DNA of 64,000 nucleotides, from positions 930,001-994,000 of the forward strand of contig JACJXW010000005.1 in assembly GCA_020636405.1 (NCBI GenBank). The letters run 5' to 3'. This document shows, piece after piece, positions 8,265 to 17,617 of this stretch (the stretch's first letter is position 1; each line of letters begins with the position of its first letter). The notes under the pieces were generated by a model. That model did no database searches. It saw nothing but the letters and a program-made list of their open reading frames with translations, and had not been told where the DNA came from. Made by a program: the position numbers and the translations under genes. The stretch is from Lewinellaceae bacterium (GTDB taxonomy: Bacteria > Bacteroidota > Bacteroidia > Chitinophagales > Saprospiraceae).

Positions 8265-11200
8265 ATGGAAAGAACGAATTTTACTTTCGTTTCTACCTCC
8301 AATTGGCTGAAAACACTGGCGCTCTTGCTGGTATTCGGCTTTGTGGGGGCCCAACAGGCGCATGCACAGCCACCGCAATTGGTGGTGTTCGACGCTGGCG
8401 GCTTACCCCCCGCACCGTCGATAACCAAGGTGCTGCCCGAAGGGCAATGTGGTTACCAGTTTCAATGGACGGTAAATGTTTTTGACCTCGCAGGCCCGGC
8501 AACAGCTGTGGCTTACATCAACACGAGTACGGTGTCTACCTCCGTTACCCCGGGTGCTACGCTGATGCAGCTCGGTTTCGGCCAGACCTACGTTCTCGAT
8601 GTCATCGCGGCGGTCGGTACCAATACCCTGACCATTCGCAAAGACGGGCCTAGCGGCTCGGTGACCCAAACTTATACTATTATTGTTGACGATGTGCGTG
8701 CTCCGCAGATCTACGGCCCTGGCAACATGACCGTAGAGGTGCCCAGCTGCGATACCGACGGTATTCCGGTCAACTGGACCGTTTCCACCGTCGATGATTG
8801 CGACCTGGCCCCGATATTGACGCACACCGGCGGCCCGGCCAGCGGCTCCGTACTTTCGCCCGCCGGCAGCCCTTACACCGTCAGCTATTCTTCTACGGAC
8901 GACGATGGCAACACGGCTACTTACAGCTTCACCGTTACCGTCAACCAGTCTCCGGATCCGGACCCCATCGTCGATGTGTCCGGCAATGGCCAGTTCTCTA
9001 TTCCGGCCTGCCAGCCCAGCGCATCGGTGATCTTCACCGGTAACGTCATTGACTGTGCCATCACGTCTTTTGATGACCTGACCGGCCAGATCACCGTTAC
9101 GGGCGCTCCCCTGGTAGTGACCTACATCCAGGAGGAAGACGGCTTTGCCTTCTTTGAAGCTACCGGCAGCCTTACTCCTGGTATCTATCCGATCAACGTG
9201 TCTTATGGCGGCGTAACCGTCCAGACTCTGTTCACGGTTGAGCAGGACGCCAACCAACTGCCGGACATCATCATGCCCGGCAATACGACGTTCCTGCTGC
9301 CGGCCTGTACAAACCAGATCTCCGCCCGCTTCGCCATCACCATCACGGATGATTGCGACCCGGTGATCAGCACCAGCCCGAACCGCCTGTCCTTCACCTA
9401 CAGAAGGCCCGGTGACGCTTCGGCTCAAGCACTGACCTGGACAGCCGGTTCCGACCTGGCCCAGGGCTACTTCGAGTTCGAGCGCCTGCTGACCCCTGCT
9501 GACGACGGCGCAGTGATCACTGCTTCCTACCGCGACGGCGCGAACAACCTGCGTATCGTTGACGCTACGCTTAGCGTAGTGAATCAGCCCGATACCTGGG
9601 CGCCCATCATCATCTATCCTTCTCAGGACATCAACGTCGACCTGGACCCCTGTGATCCGGACCCGGCTGTGGTCTTCTTTGAAGTGACCGCTACGGATAA
9701 CTGCGACGGCGACCTGGACTGGGTAGGCACCTTCGGTGCTCCGGCAGGGCCCGGTACCTATGCTGTGTCCATCTTCCTCGCCAGCCCCGGCGGTGGCGGC
9801 CAGTTCGGCGTTTTCCCGATCGATATCGGCGGCCGTACCTGGGCGGCTATCCTCGACCCGGGAGTTTATCAGGTCGTTATAGAAGCCCAGGACAACGAGG
9901 GCAACCTTCGTGCCGAAGACTTCTTCATCGTCATCACCCAGGATGATCCTCCGCCGACCAACCTGGCCTGCAATGTGGACATCAACTTCACGCTGGATGA
10001 CAACTGCCAGCGCTGGGTCACGCCCGATATGGTCCTGGAAGGCGAGTTTGGCTGTGCCAGCGAGTCGGACTTCCGCGTGAACATCGTCAATGACGACGAC
10101 CCGACCAACGGCAACATCCTCGACGGCTGCGGCCAGTTCATCTATGAAGTGACTTACGTCGGCCCTGGCCCAACGGTAGTAGGCAATCCTCAGGGCGGTA
10201 CCCAGCAGTCGGTTACCTTCGACGGCTTCGACGACGGCCCCTTCGCTGCGGCTAACTGGGATACGGAGGTTGACCCCACCGATTTCTTTGGTGGACAGGG
10301 AACGGCTACGGTCTCCTTCACTGCTACAAGCATGACCCTGACTACCCTGGCGGGTAACTTCGCCCGGTCTTTCATTACCATCCCGAGAGATGGTAACCTG
10401 AGCTTCGACTGGGATTACAACGGCGCCGACCCGAGCTTCGACTTCTTCATCTTCGACCTCAACACCGGCAACATCGTCACTCAAACCAACTCCTCTTCCG
10501 GTTCTTTCAACCAGGATGTAGAAGCGGGCTGGCTGTTGCTGTTTGAATTGGACGACGATGGTTTCGAGCCCTTTAGCGGGCCCGACCCAAGTATAGCAAT
10601 CATCGATAACTTCTCCTTTACTTTCCTTGCTGACGCCGACCCGAACGCACCGAGCTTCCCCTTCTTCAACTGGGAAGACTGCTGGGGCTACGTGACCGGC
10701 GAAGACAAGGCAGCTCCGGACCTGACTTGCCCGTCCAGCACCTCTTCGGGCGCAACCATCCTGGACTGCTACACCACCACGGGTACGCTGGAAGACGGCG
10801 ACCTGGAGATGGACCCGACGGTATTCTCCTGCTTCATCGACGGCCAGGCCGGTATCGATGCAGGCACGCACTACTACGACCTGGTACCGTTCCAGGTAGA
10901 CCGCACGGACTACTACACCATCCTGGTGGGCGACCAGTTCCTGACTCCTACCGGCGGTAGTTCCCTGGAGCAGAGCGCCATTGCGCTTTTCGCTGGCGGT
11001 TACGACCCGTCTAACCCTTGTGAGAACATCATCGCGTTCCAGGACGAGCCGATCGACGACGTTGTCCCGCCGCTGGCCAACGACGAGCCGTACCTGCGCA
11101 TCAGCCTTCCGCTGATCGCCGGGCAGACGTACTACCTGTGGGTAACGTCTGACGACGCTTTGGCAACGGGCGATTACACAATAGACATCTGCCCCGACGG

Positions 11201-12305
11201 CGACGGCCGCGTAGGCCTGTTCCAGTCCTCTACGGTACTGAACCCGCTGACGTGGGAGCCGATGGTGATCACCAACAACCAGCTGTGGCCGCGCCGCGAC
11301 GTAACCGCTACGCTGGACCTGTACTGCGGTGACTTTGACCTGATCTTCAACAACCCTGCCAGCCTGGCTATCACTGGTGCTCCGCAAGTGAGCGATAACT
11401 GTGACGCCAGTGTTGACGTAAGCTTTGTTGACACCTATACTTCCGCCGGCGACTGTGCGCCGATCATCATCACGCGTACGTTCACGGCTGTTGACGACAA
11501 AGGCAACACGAGCACGTGCACGCAAACGATCACGCTGAACCGCCCGGACGACCTGGACGTAGAATTCCCTGCACGTACGGTACCGATCGAGTGCGACGAG
11601 CAGTTCGCTACGCTGCCCAACGGCAACCCGCACCCGAGCGTAACGGGCTACCCGTTCATCGTAACGGTAAGCGGTATCTTTGACCTTGCCGACGGCTACT
11701 GCAACATCGGCGCGAGCTTTGTAGACCGCGCCCCGGTTAACGTCTGCTCCGGCGCGTTCAAGTTCGTGCGCGACTGGACGGTGATCGACTGGTGCGACGG
11801 TGACAACATCGCCGTTGACGCACAGGTGATCAAAGTAGGGGACTACACTGCCCCGGCAGTTACCTGCCCTGCCCAGACGGAATACTCGACCAGCCCGTTC
11901 TCCTGCACCGGCAGCTTCTCTGTACCGCTGCCGACGGTAACGGACAACTGCTCCAGCTACGAAGTACACACGGAGATCGTAACAGAAGTAGAAGTAGAAG
12001 TAACGAACCAGTACGGCATCGTTACCGGCACGCGCACGGATACGGTAGTTGTCCGCGTAATTGCGTGGAACGCCCCGACGCGCCTGGTAAGCGGCATCCC
12101 TGCCGGCAACCACTACTTCCGCTATACGGTAGAGGACGAATGCGGCAATACGACGGTTAAATACTGCCCGTTCACGGTAGCGGACCTGATCGAGCCGACG
12201 GCTTCTTGTGACGACAACCTGCATGTATCCATCGGCGGTGGCGATGCCAGCTACGTAAAATCTGGTAAACGTACGCACGCGGATCTACGCTACGGACATC
12301 AATGA
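8265..12305 (+). CDS. Giant HYR-like T9SS adhesin, copy 1, amino-terminal portion
   Basis: This is the longest intact part (1346 codons) of a gene that really runs to 15161. A signal peptide (MERTNFTFVSTSNWLKTLAL, cleavage near AHAQ) is followed by several HYR/Ig-like beta-sandwich modules marked by DDCD or DNCD motifs and by phrases such as VEVPSCDTDG. Downstream come a jelly-roll-like segment (~640-800), then more modules with CD-rich linkers. From residue ~445 (WAPIIIYPSQDI) it is closely similar to copy 2. The true frame is lost near 12260, where copy 2 has TACTC plus other bases that are missing here, so the last ~15 residues are spurious. The product should be a secreted cell-surface adhesin. 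Upstream, the 5' leader is shared with copy 2. Confidence 0.8.
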   Translation: MERTNFTFVSTSNWLKTLALLLVFGFVGAQQAHAQPPQLVVFDAGGLPPAPSITKVLPEGQCGYQFQWTVNVFDLAGPATAVAYINTSTVSTSVTPGATLMQLGFGQTYVLDVIAAVGTNTLTIRKDGPSGSVTQTYTIIVDDVRAPQIYGPGNMTVEVPSCDTDGIPVNWTVSTVDDCDLAPILTHTGGPASGSVLSPAGSPYTVSYSSTDDDGNTATYSFTVTVNQSPDPDPIVDVSGNGQFSIPACQPSASVIFTGNVIDCAITSFDDLTGQITVTGAPLVVTYIQEEDGFAFFEATGSLTPGIYPINVSYGGVTVQTLFTVEQDANQLPDIIMPGNTTFLLPACTNQISARFAITITDDCDPVISTSPNRLSFTYRRPGDASAQALTWTAGSDLAQGYFEFERLLTPADDGAVITASYRDGANNLRIVDATLSVVNQPDTWAPIIIYPSQDINVDLDPCDPDPAVVFFEVTATDNCDGDLDWVGTFGAPAGPGTYAVSIFLASPGGGGQFGVFPIDIGGRTWAAILDPGVYQVVIEAQDNEGNLRAEDFFIVITQDDPPPTNLACNVDINFTLDDNCQRWVTPDMVLEGEFGCASESDFRVNIVNDDDPTNGNILDGCGQFIYEVTYVGPGPTVVGNPQGGTQQSVTFDGFDDGPFAAANWDTEVDPTDFFGGQGTATVSFTATSMTLTTLAGNFARSFITIPRDGNLSFDWDYNGADPSFDFFIFDLNTGNIVTQTNSSSGSFNQDVEAGWLLLFELDDDGFEPFSGPDPSIAIIDNFSFTFLADADPNAPSFPFFNWEDCWGYVTGEDKAAPDLTCPSSTSSGATILDCYTTTGTLEDGDLEMDPTVFSCFIDGQAGIDAGTHYYDLVPFQVDRTDYYTILVGDQFLTPTGGSSLEQSAIALFAGGYDPSNPCENIIAFQDEPIDDVVPPLANDEPYLRISLPLIAGQTYYLWVTSDDALATGDYTIDICPDGDGRVGLFQSSTVLNPLTWEPMVITNNQLWPRRDVTATLDLYCGDFDLIFNNPASLAITGAPQVSDNCDASVDVSFVDTYTSAGDCAPIIITRTFTAVDDKGNTSTCTQTITLNRPDDLDVEFPARTVPIECDEQFATLPNGNPHPSVTGYPFIVTVSGIFDLADGYCNIGASFVDRAPVNVCSGAFKFVRDWTVIDWCDGDNIAVDAQVIKVGDYTAPAVTCPAQTEYSTSPFSCTGSFSVPLPTVTDNCSSYEVHTEIVTEVEVEVTNQYGIVTGTRTDTVVVRVIAWNAPTRLVSGIPAGNHYFRYTVEDECGNTTVKYCPFTVADLIEPTASCDDNLHVSIGGGDASYVKSGKRTHADLRYGHQ

Positions 12306-12342
12306 AGGTTCGAACGACAACTGTGCCATCGACCGGATCGAA

Positions 12343-13296
12343 GTGCGCCGTAACAAGTTCAACATCCTGACTTACGACTGCGGCAGCGGCTTCTCCAACT
12401 GGGGCCCGTATGTAGACTTCTTCTGCTGTGACGTAGGCGAAACGATCACGATCGAGATGCGCGTCATCGACAAGGCCGGCAATATCAACACCTGCTGGCT
12501 GGACATCGTACCGGAAGAGAAGGCCCGCCCGTACTGCTACGCGCCGGCTCCGGTATCTATCGCCTGCGATGCACTGCCCTACAGCTTTGACCCGCTGGAT
12601 ACGCTTCAGCTGCAGCAGCTGTTTGGCGATGCTACCTCTGAGGACAACTGCGGTTCTTACGAGCGCGAACTGCCGCCGGTACCGGACCTGGAGTGTGGCT
12701 CCGGCACGGTTATCCGCCGCTTCCGCGCCATCGACGTGAACGGCAACGAGAGCGTGAACTTCTGCCAGCAGGTGATCACGATCACGGAGGTACACAACTT
12801 TGAGATCAAGTTCCCGGCGGATGCTGAGGCCGTATGCGGCGTAGCAGACCCGGATAGCGTAATTTACGAAGAGATCGGCTGCGACCTGTTGGTAGTGAAC
12901 CATACCGACGAGTTCTTCTCCGCCTCCGGAGACGAGTGCTACAAGATCTTCCGCAAGTGGAAGGTGATCAACTGGTGCCAGTATGACGGGCAGGATGACC
13001 AGCCGCTGGTTATCTACCGCGATGAGGACTGCGACGGCGCTCCTGGCGACGAAGCAGTATGGGTACTGCACCGCCCGGGTGGGTTTAACTACATCGACCG
13101 CGATGACGACGAGACCGAGCCGAACAACGTACCGCTGGTACTTTCCAGAACATCTGCAACGGCATCGATGACTTCTGGCGCAAGGTGGACTACGATGGCG
13201 GTTACTACGAGTACACTCAGATCATCAAGGTATACGACGACATCGACCCGGAGATCAGCTCCACGCCTGAGGACTTCTGCTCTTACGACAACGTAA
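12343..13296 (+). CDS. Adhesin copy 1, continuation fragment (HYR-like modules)
   Basis: After the frame break near 12260 the same protein resumes in another frame at IDRIEVRRNKFNILTYDCGS and runs to the next break near 13137. There copy 1 reads CTGGTACTTTCC where copy 2 reads CTGGCCTTCC. The segment is Cys- and Asp-rich, with module linkers such as CGVADPDSVIYEEIGCDLLV and IFRKWKVINWCQYDG. The last ~50 codons of the open frame are therefore out of register. No start signal precedes 12343; it is not an independent gene. Confidence 0.6.
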   Translation: MRRNKFNILTYDCGSGFSNWGPYVDFFCCDVGETITIEMRVIDKAGNINTCWLDIVPEEKARPYCYAPAPVSIACDALPYSFDPLDTLQLQQLFGDATSEDNCGSYERELPPVPDLECGSGTVIRRFRAIDVNGNESVNFCQQVITITEVHNFEIKFPADAEAVCGVADPDSVIYEEIGCDLLVVNHTDEFFSASGDECYKIFRKWKVINWCQYDGQDDQPLVIYRDEDCDGAPGDEAVWVLHRPGGFNYIDRDDDETEPNNVPLVLSRTSATASMTSGARWTTMAVTTSTLRSSRYTTTSTRRSAPRLRTSALTTT

Positions 13297-13297
13297 C

Positions 13298-13669
13298 GTG
13301 CACCGGTACCAGGTGAACCTGGACTTCCAGATCGACGAGAACTGTACTCCGGACGACCTGACGATCAAGGTATTCCTGGATGCCGGCGCTGACGGCACGA
13401 TCGACTTCAACCTTCAGGACCTGACGGATGGAGCGTTTGACGACTTCACGCTGACGGGCACCTATCCGGACTATACGCTGAGCGGGCGCTTCCCGATCGG
13501 CTGCCACGCCTTCGAAGTACACGTAGAAGATGGCTGCGGCAACGTGAACAGCGAGCTGCTGGACTTCTGTGTGGTAGACTGCAAGGCGCCGTCGTCGCCG
13601 GTATGCATCAACGGTACCAGCTATCGAGCTGATGCCGGTAGACCTGAATGGGGACGATGTACCGGATGA
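13298..13669 (+). CDS. Adhesin copy 1, continuation fragment
   Basis: The correct frame returns at VNLDFQIDENCTPDDLTIKV and lasts to about 13612 (CKAPSSPVCINGT). Breaks flank it at both ends. At 13306 copy 1 reads CCGGTACCAGG where copy 2 reads CCGGCCTGG. Near 13615 copy 1 reads ACGGTACCAGC; the expected sequence is ACGGCCTGGC. An extra GTC near 13597 adds one codon without shifting the frame. The segment is one HYR-like module. Confidence 0.5.
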   Translation: MHRYQVNLDFQIDENCTPDDLTIKVFLDAGADGTIDFNLQDLTDGAFDDFTLTGTYPDYTLSGRFPIGCHAFEVHVEDGCGNVNSELLDFCVVDCKAPSSPVCINGTSYRADAGRPEWGRCTG

Positions 13670-13732
13670 AGGCCGCATGGCGATCTGGGCGAGCGACTTT
13701 GTAGTATCGCCGATGGGCGACTGCACGGGCCT

Positions 13733-14509
13733 GTGAAGTACTCGATCAACCGCGCGGGCGATGCGCCGAACGTAGACTCTACGGGCATCGTACTGACGTG
13801 CGCCGACACGGGCACGCTGGTGGTTGAGATCTGGGCATACGACGGAGCTGGCAACAGCGACTTCTGCGAGACCTACATCCTGGTACAGGACAACATGAAC
13901 CTGTGCGGTACTGGTACCGCTGACGGTAGGGGCTTCGGGTGCGATCAACACCGAGGAAGATATGGCAGTGCAGAATGTAGAGGTGAGCCTGTCCGGACAG
14001 ACAAGCATGACGATGCGTGCACGGCAGCGGATGGCGAATACGAGTTTGCCGGTATGCAGGAAGGCTATGACTATACGGTTACGCCGCAGTTGAACTCGAA
14101 CTACCTCAACGGGGTATCGACGTTCGACCTGGTACTGATCAGCAAGCACATCCTGGGCGTGCAGCCGCTGGGCAGCCCGTACAAGATGATCGCCGCCGAC
14201 GTGAACAACAGCAAGTCGATCACGACGCTTGACCTGATCCAGCTGCGCAAGCTGATCCTGTCGATCGACACGGAGTTCGGCAACAACACGAGCTGGCGCT
14301 TTGTGGAAGCTGCCTACCAGTTCCCGAATGCATCGAACCCATGGTTTGAGGAGTTCCCCGAAGTGGTGAACATCAACAACCTTCCGGGCACGGGCATCAA
14401 CGGAGCGGACTTTGTGGCTGTGAAGATTGGCGATGTGAACGGCGATGCGGATACCAACGCCCTGATGGGTGTTAGTAGTACCGTACGTTTGCCGGCACGT
14501 TTGCCCTGA
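13733..14509 (+). CDS. Adhesin copy 1, fragment with dockerin-like domain
   Basis: The frame carries the end of a module (KYSINRAGDAPNVDSTGIVL), a broken linker, and then GYDYTVTPQLNSNYLNGVST. A dockerin-like pair of helices with Ca-loop-like segments follows: FDLVLISKHILGVQPLG, DVNNSKSITTLDLIQLRKLI, and a later KIGDVNGDA. Breaks occur near 13910 (an extra GGTAC), 14020-14055 and 14473. The three Asp/Asn-rich loops are the main reason for the dockerin-like call. Calcium binding and cohesin partnership are inferred from the family. Confidence 0.55.
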   Translation: MKYSINRAGDAPNVDSTGIVLTCADTGTLVVEIWAYDGAGNSDFCETYILVQDNMNLCGTGTADGRGFGCDQHRGRYGSAECRGEPVRTDKHDDACTAADGEYEFAGMQEGYDYTVTPQLNSNYLNGVSTFDLVLISKHILGVQPLGSPYKMIAADVNNSKSITTLDLIQLRKLILSIDTEFGNNTSWRFVEAAYQFPNASNPWFEEFPEVVNINNLPGTGINGADFVAVKIGDVNGDADTNALMGVSSTVRLPARLP

Positions 14510-14738
14510 ATGTAGAAGAAGCTGAGGTGAAGGCCGGCGGTGAGTACACTGTAGCGTTCACGGCAGCGGACGTTGCTTCCATCGAAGGCTACCAGTACCA
14601 CGCTGGTGTTCGACAACAGCGCCCTGGAACTGGTAGACATTATCAGTGGAGTAGCTACCGAGGAGAACTTCGGTACTGGCGTACGCCAGCGAAGGGCTCA
14701 TCACCACGAGCTGGAACGGCAAGGCAGCGGACAACAGC

Positions 14739-15161
14739 GTGATGTTCAGCCTGGTATTCCGCGCTAAGGCGGATGCACAGCTGAGCGAATTGCTGAGCGC
14801 CAGCTCCCGGGTCACGAAGGCGGAAGCCTACCGCACCAATGGAGACTACCAGGGCGTAGCGGTAACGTTCTCGGGCAAGGCTGCCCCGGCAGCGAGCTTC
14901 GAGCTGTACCAGAACACGCCGAACCCGTTCAAGGGTGAGACGCTGGTGGGCTTCAACCTGCCGGTTGACGACACGGTAACGCTGACGGTAAGCGACGTAA
15001 CGGGCAGAGTACTGAAGCTGGTCCGCGTGGACGGCGTTAAGGGTTACAACAACGTAGTGTTGAACTCTAACGACCTGCCGGCGGCCGGAGTACTGTACTA
15101 CTACTACACCGTTGAGACGTCTGAATACACTGCTACCAAGAAGATGATTATCATCGAATAA
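14739..15161 (+). CDS. Adhesin copy 1, carboxy end with cohesin-like and T9SS-A domains
   Basis: This fragment ends the copy 1 gene. It holds the last third of a cohesin-like beta-sandwich (MFSLVFRAKADAQLSELLSA), then a T9SS type A sorting domain beginning ELYQNTPNPFKGETLVGFNL and ending TATKKMIIIE. Two Tyr codons are added near 15105 compared with copy 2 (in frame). The frame breaks just before it (14593, 14673) split the cohesin-like domain, whose first part reads TLVFDNSALELVDII in copy 2. The sorting domain predicts export through the T9SS and attachment to the surface. Confidence 0.65.
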   Translation: MMFSLVFRAKADAQLSELLSASSRVTKAEAYRTNGDYQGVAVTFSGKAAPAASFELYQNTPNPFKGETLVGFNLPVDDTVTLTVSDVTGRVLKLVRVDGVKGYNNVVLNSNDLPAAGVLYYYYTVETSEYTATKKMIIIE

Positions 15162-15472
15162 TCAGCTTCCGATAGGATAGAAAAGAGGAAAGCCAGGTAC
15201 TACTTCAGGGCTGCCTGGCTCTCCTCAAAAAAAAAGAGAAAAAATAAATTGAAGAAAAAATAAACCTTAAATACAGTAATTGGCAGCCTTGATATAAAAA
15301 ATAAAACAAGAAAAGTATATGAATTAAAACGACAGTTGACTTTTTTTGTAGTTCAAACGACGACCTTAATTAAGCCTGATCTGGCAATTCTATCCGAAGG
15401 GGTGTTTGCCGGAAAATAATAGCGACTAATTCTTTTTACATAACCTGATTCTTTTAAGCAAATTGTGATCTT
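15162..15472. other. Spacer between adhesin copies, with a hairpin at 15191-15220
   Basis: AGCCAGG (15191-15197) pairs with CCTGGCT (15214-15220). An A-rich rather than T-rich tract follows, so this is not a classic rho-independent terminator on the plus strand. The next ~110 bp are very A-rich. The last ~30 bp before 15473 repeat the 5' leader of copy 1. Confidence 0.55.
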
Positions 15473-15688
15473 ATGGAAAGAACGAATTTTACTTTAGTTC
15501 ATCCTCCCACCTGGCTTAAGACATTAGCAGTGCTTTTTGTCTTCAGCCTGATGGGAACCCAGCAATCGTTCGGACAGTGTACCGGCGATGTATGGGCGCC
15601 TGTCATCGTATATCCTTCCCAGGATATCGTTGTAAACCTGGACCCCTGCGACCCAGACCCAGCGGTTGTGTTTTTGAAGTCACCGTAA
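15473..15688 (+). CDS. Adhesin copy 2, signal-peptide fragment
   Basis: The ATG at 15473 shares leader and first codons with copy 1. The signal peptide ends near SFGQ. The frame then enters the module WAPVIVYPSQDIVVNLDPCD and breaks near 15667, where one base is missing from the expected GTGTTCTTTGAAG. The extreme carboxy residues are spurious. Confidence 0.5.
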   Translation: MERTNFTLVHPPTWLKTLAVLFVFSLMGTQQSFGQCTGDVWAPVIVYPSQDIVVNLDPCDPDPAVVFLKSP

Positions 15689-15839
15689 CAGACGACTGTG
15701 ACTGCGATGGCGACTTCTTCCCTGGTTCCAGCGTAGTCCCCGGTTCTGAATATACTGTTACGGCCTCCTCTGGCGGCAACCCTACTACAGTATTTTCGAT
15801 CGGTGGCGACCGCTTCATGGGCGTTTTCGGTACCCGGGT

Positions 15840-16130
15840 ATGTACCAGATCGTTATCTCTGCGGAAGATGCCGCCGGCAACTTCCGGGATGAGGACTTCT
15901 TTGTGATCGTTTCGCAAGACGACGCACCTCCGACCAACCTGCTATGTAACACCAACGTTAACGCTACGCTGAACGGCGACTGCCAGCGCTTCATTACCGC
16001 CGATATGGTATTGGAAGGCGATTTCGGTTGCGCCAATGAGTCGGACTTCCGCGTGAACATCGTCAACGACGACGACCCGACCAACGGCAACATCCTCGAC
16101 GGCTGCGGTACCAGTTCATCTACGAGGTGA
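15840..16130 (+). CDS. Adhesin copy 2, fragment
   Basis: This reads YQIVISAEDAAGNFRDEDFF then VIVSQDDAPPTNLLCNTNVN, matching copy 1 around 9865-10140. It is cut at 16108, where GCGGTACCAG replaces the GCGGCCAG of copy 1. Beyond this, 16130-16827 is the same protein but broken every 50-250 bp, with no single long frame. The implied sequence there includes DATGVTSDVTFTSSTLTIES and GDADPNAPSFPFFNFEDCWG. Confidence 0.45.
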   Translation: MYQIVISAEDAAGNFRDEDFFVIVSQDDAPPTNLLCNTNVNATLNGDCQRFITADMVLEGDFGCANESDFRVNIVNDDDPTNGNILDGCGTSSSTR

Positions 16131-16827
16131 CCTACGTCGGCGCCTCCCCTGACCGGTACGCCGCAGGGTGGCGCTCAGACGACGGTGACCGTCAACGGCT
16201 TTACCGGCGCATTCGCTGAAGTACAACTGGACGAAGCAGGAGGACGCTACCGGCGTTACTTCTGACGTTACCTTCACTTCTTCCACACTGACGATAGAGA
16301 GTTATGATGCCTCGGCTACCGGCGCTACAATCGCAATTCCTGCCGATGGGGACTTAAGTTTCGATTGGCGGTATCTGCTGGGCGATTATAGCTCTTCAGG
16401 TTTCATCTATGACGAATTCTTCGTTACGATAGTATTGGTCTCTAATGGATCGATGACTACCCTGGCTGAAGTATCTGGCACTACGAGCCCTCCGGTACGG
16501 TACCTGCTCCTTTTACCGGCACGGTCGATGTGTCTGTTTCAGCCGGTGACGTCCTGGTATCATTATTAATGATGATGCGGTTTCGCCGATCATTACCCCT
16601 CAGGTATCTAATGTACGACTATCATCAACTTCACCTTCTCCACCGTTGGCGACGCTGACCCGAACGCACCGAGCTTCCCGTTCTTCAACTTTGAAGACTG
16701 CTGGGGCTACATCACCGGCGAAGACAAGGCAGCACCGGACCTGGACTGCCCGTCGAACACTTCTACCGGCGCAACGGTCTTTGACTGCTACACCACCACC
16801 GGTACGCTGGAAGCTGGCGACCTTCAA

Positions 16828-17208
16828 ATGGACCCGACGAACTTCTCTTGCTTCCTCGATGGAGGCGGCACGACGTCGAGCATCGATGCAGGCCAGCACT
16901 ACTACGACCTGATCCCGTTCCAGGTAGACCGCACGGACTACTATACTATCCTGGTATCTGACGACTTTGGCTCTACGATTGACGAGAGCGCCATTGCGAT
17001 CTTCGCCGGCGGCTACTCTCCGTCGAACCCCTGCGAGAACATCATCGCGTTCACGGATGAGCCGATCGACGACGTTGTTCCGCCGCTGGTAAACGACGAG
17101 CCGTTCCTTCGCCTGAGCCTTCCGCTGATCGCCGGGCAGACGTACTACCTGTGGATTACGTCTGACGACGATATTGCCGCCCTGCCGGTTCTGGCGATTA
17201 CACGGTAG
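16828..17208 (+). CDS. Adhesin copy 2, fragment
   Basis: The in-frame segment DPTNFSCFLDGGGTTSSIDA to TYYLWITSDDDIAALP corresponds to copy 1 at 10810-11160 and represents a pre-peptidase-like beta-sandwich (HYYDLIPFQVDRTDYYTILV). It ends where the sequence CCGGTTCTGGCG departs from the expected GGCGATTACAC frame. The breaks at 17228, 17313, 17396 and 17572 then follow quickly. Confidence 0.45.
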   Translation: MDPTNFSCFLDGGGTTSSIDAGQHYYDLIPFQVDRTDYYTILVSDDFGSTIDESAIAIFAGGYSPSNPCENIIAFTDEPIDDVVPPLVNDEPFLRLSLPLIAGQTYYLWITSDDDIAALPVLAITR

Positions 17209-17617
17209 ATATCTGCCCCGACGGCGACGGTACCGGTAGGTACTGTTCCAGTCCTCTACGGTACTGAACCCGCTGACGTGGGAGCCGATGGTGATCACCA
17301 ACAACCAGCTGTGGTACGCGCGCCGCGACGTAGCCGCTACGCTGGACCTGTACTGCGGTGACTTTGACCTGATCTTCAACAACCCTGCCAGCCTGGTATC
17401 ACGGGCGCTGCTACTGCAACGGACAACTGTGATGACAACGTGAGCATCAGCTTTGTTGACACCTATACTTCCGCCGGCGACTGTGCGCCGATCATCATCA
17501 CGCGTACGTTCACGGCTGTTGACGACAAAGGCAACACGAGCACGTGCACGCAAACGATCACGCTGAACCGCCGGACGACCTGGACGTAGAATTCCCTGCA
17601 CGTACGGTACCGATCGA

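Larger units (their letters stand above)
9596..15161 (+). repeat. Tandem duplication, unit A (adhesin copy 1)
   Basis: From 9596 to 15161 this unit aligns base for base with 15592-21183 at high identity, apart from a divergent stretch around 10190-10640. The second unit lacks about 1.2 kb present near the start of the first. Short 5' leader sequence is also duplicated (8236-8285 versus 15444-15493). The unit carries most of its reading-frame breaks in its distal part, after 12260. Confidence 0.85.

Noticed and set aside
8403..12278. Long antisense open frame (1291 codons) opposite adhesin copy 1
   Set aside because: It lacks any domain or signal; its openness is explained by the strong codon bias (GAC, ACG, GTA, CTG) of the sense gene, and similar antisense frames appear opposite copy 2 and the 30936 gene.
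13900..14060. Insertion of a small mobile element to explain extra bases in copy 1
   Set aside because: The differences are scattered 1-6-bp changes, mostly at GTA or GTAC, with no inverted repeats or target-site duplications.
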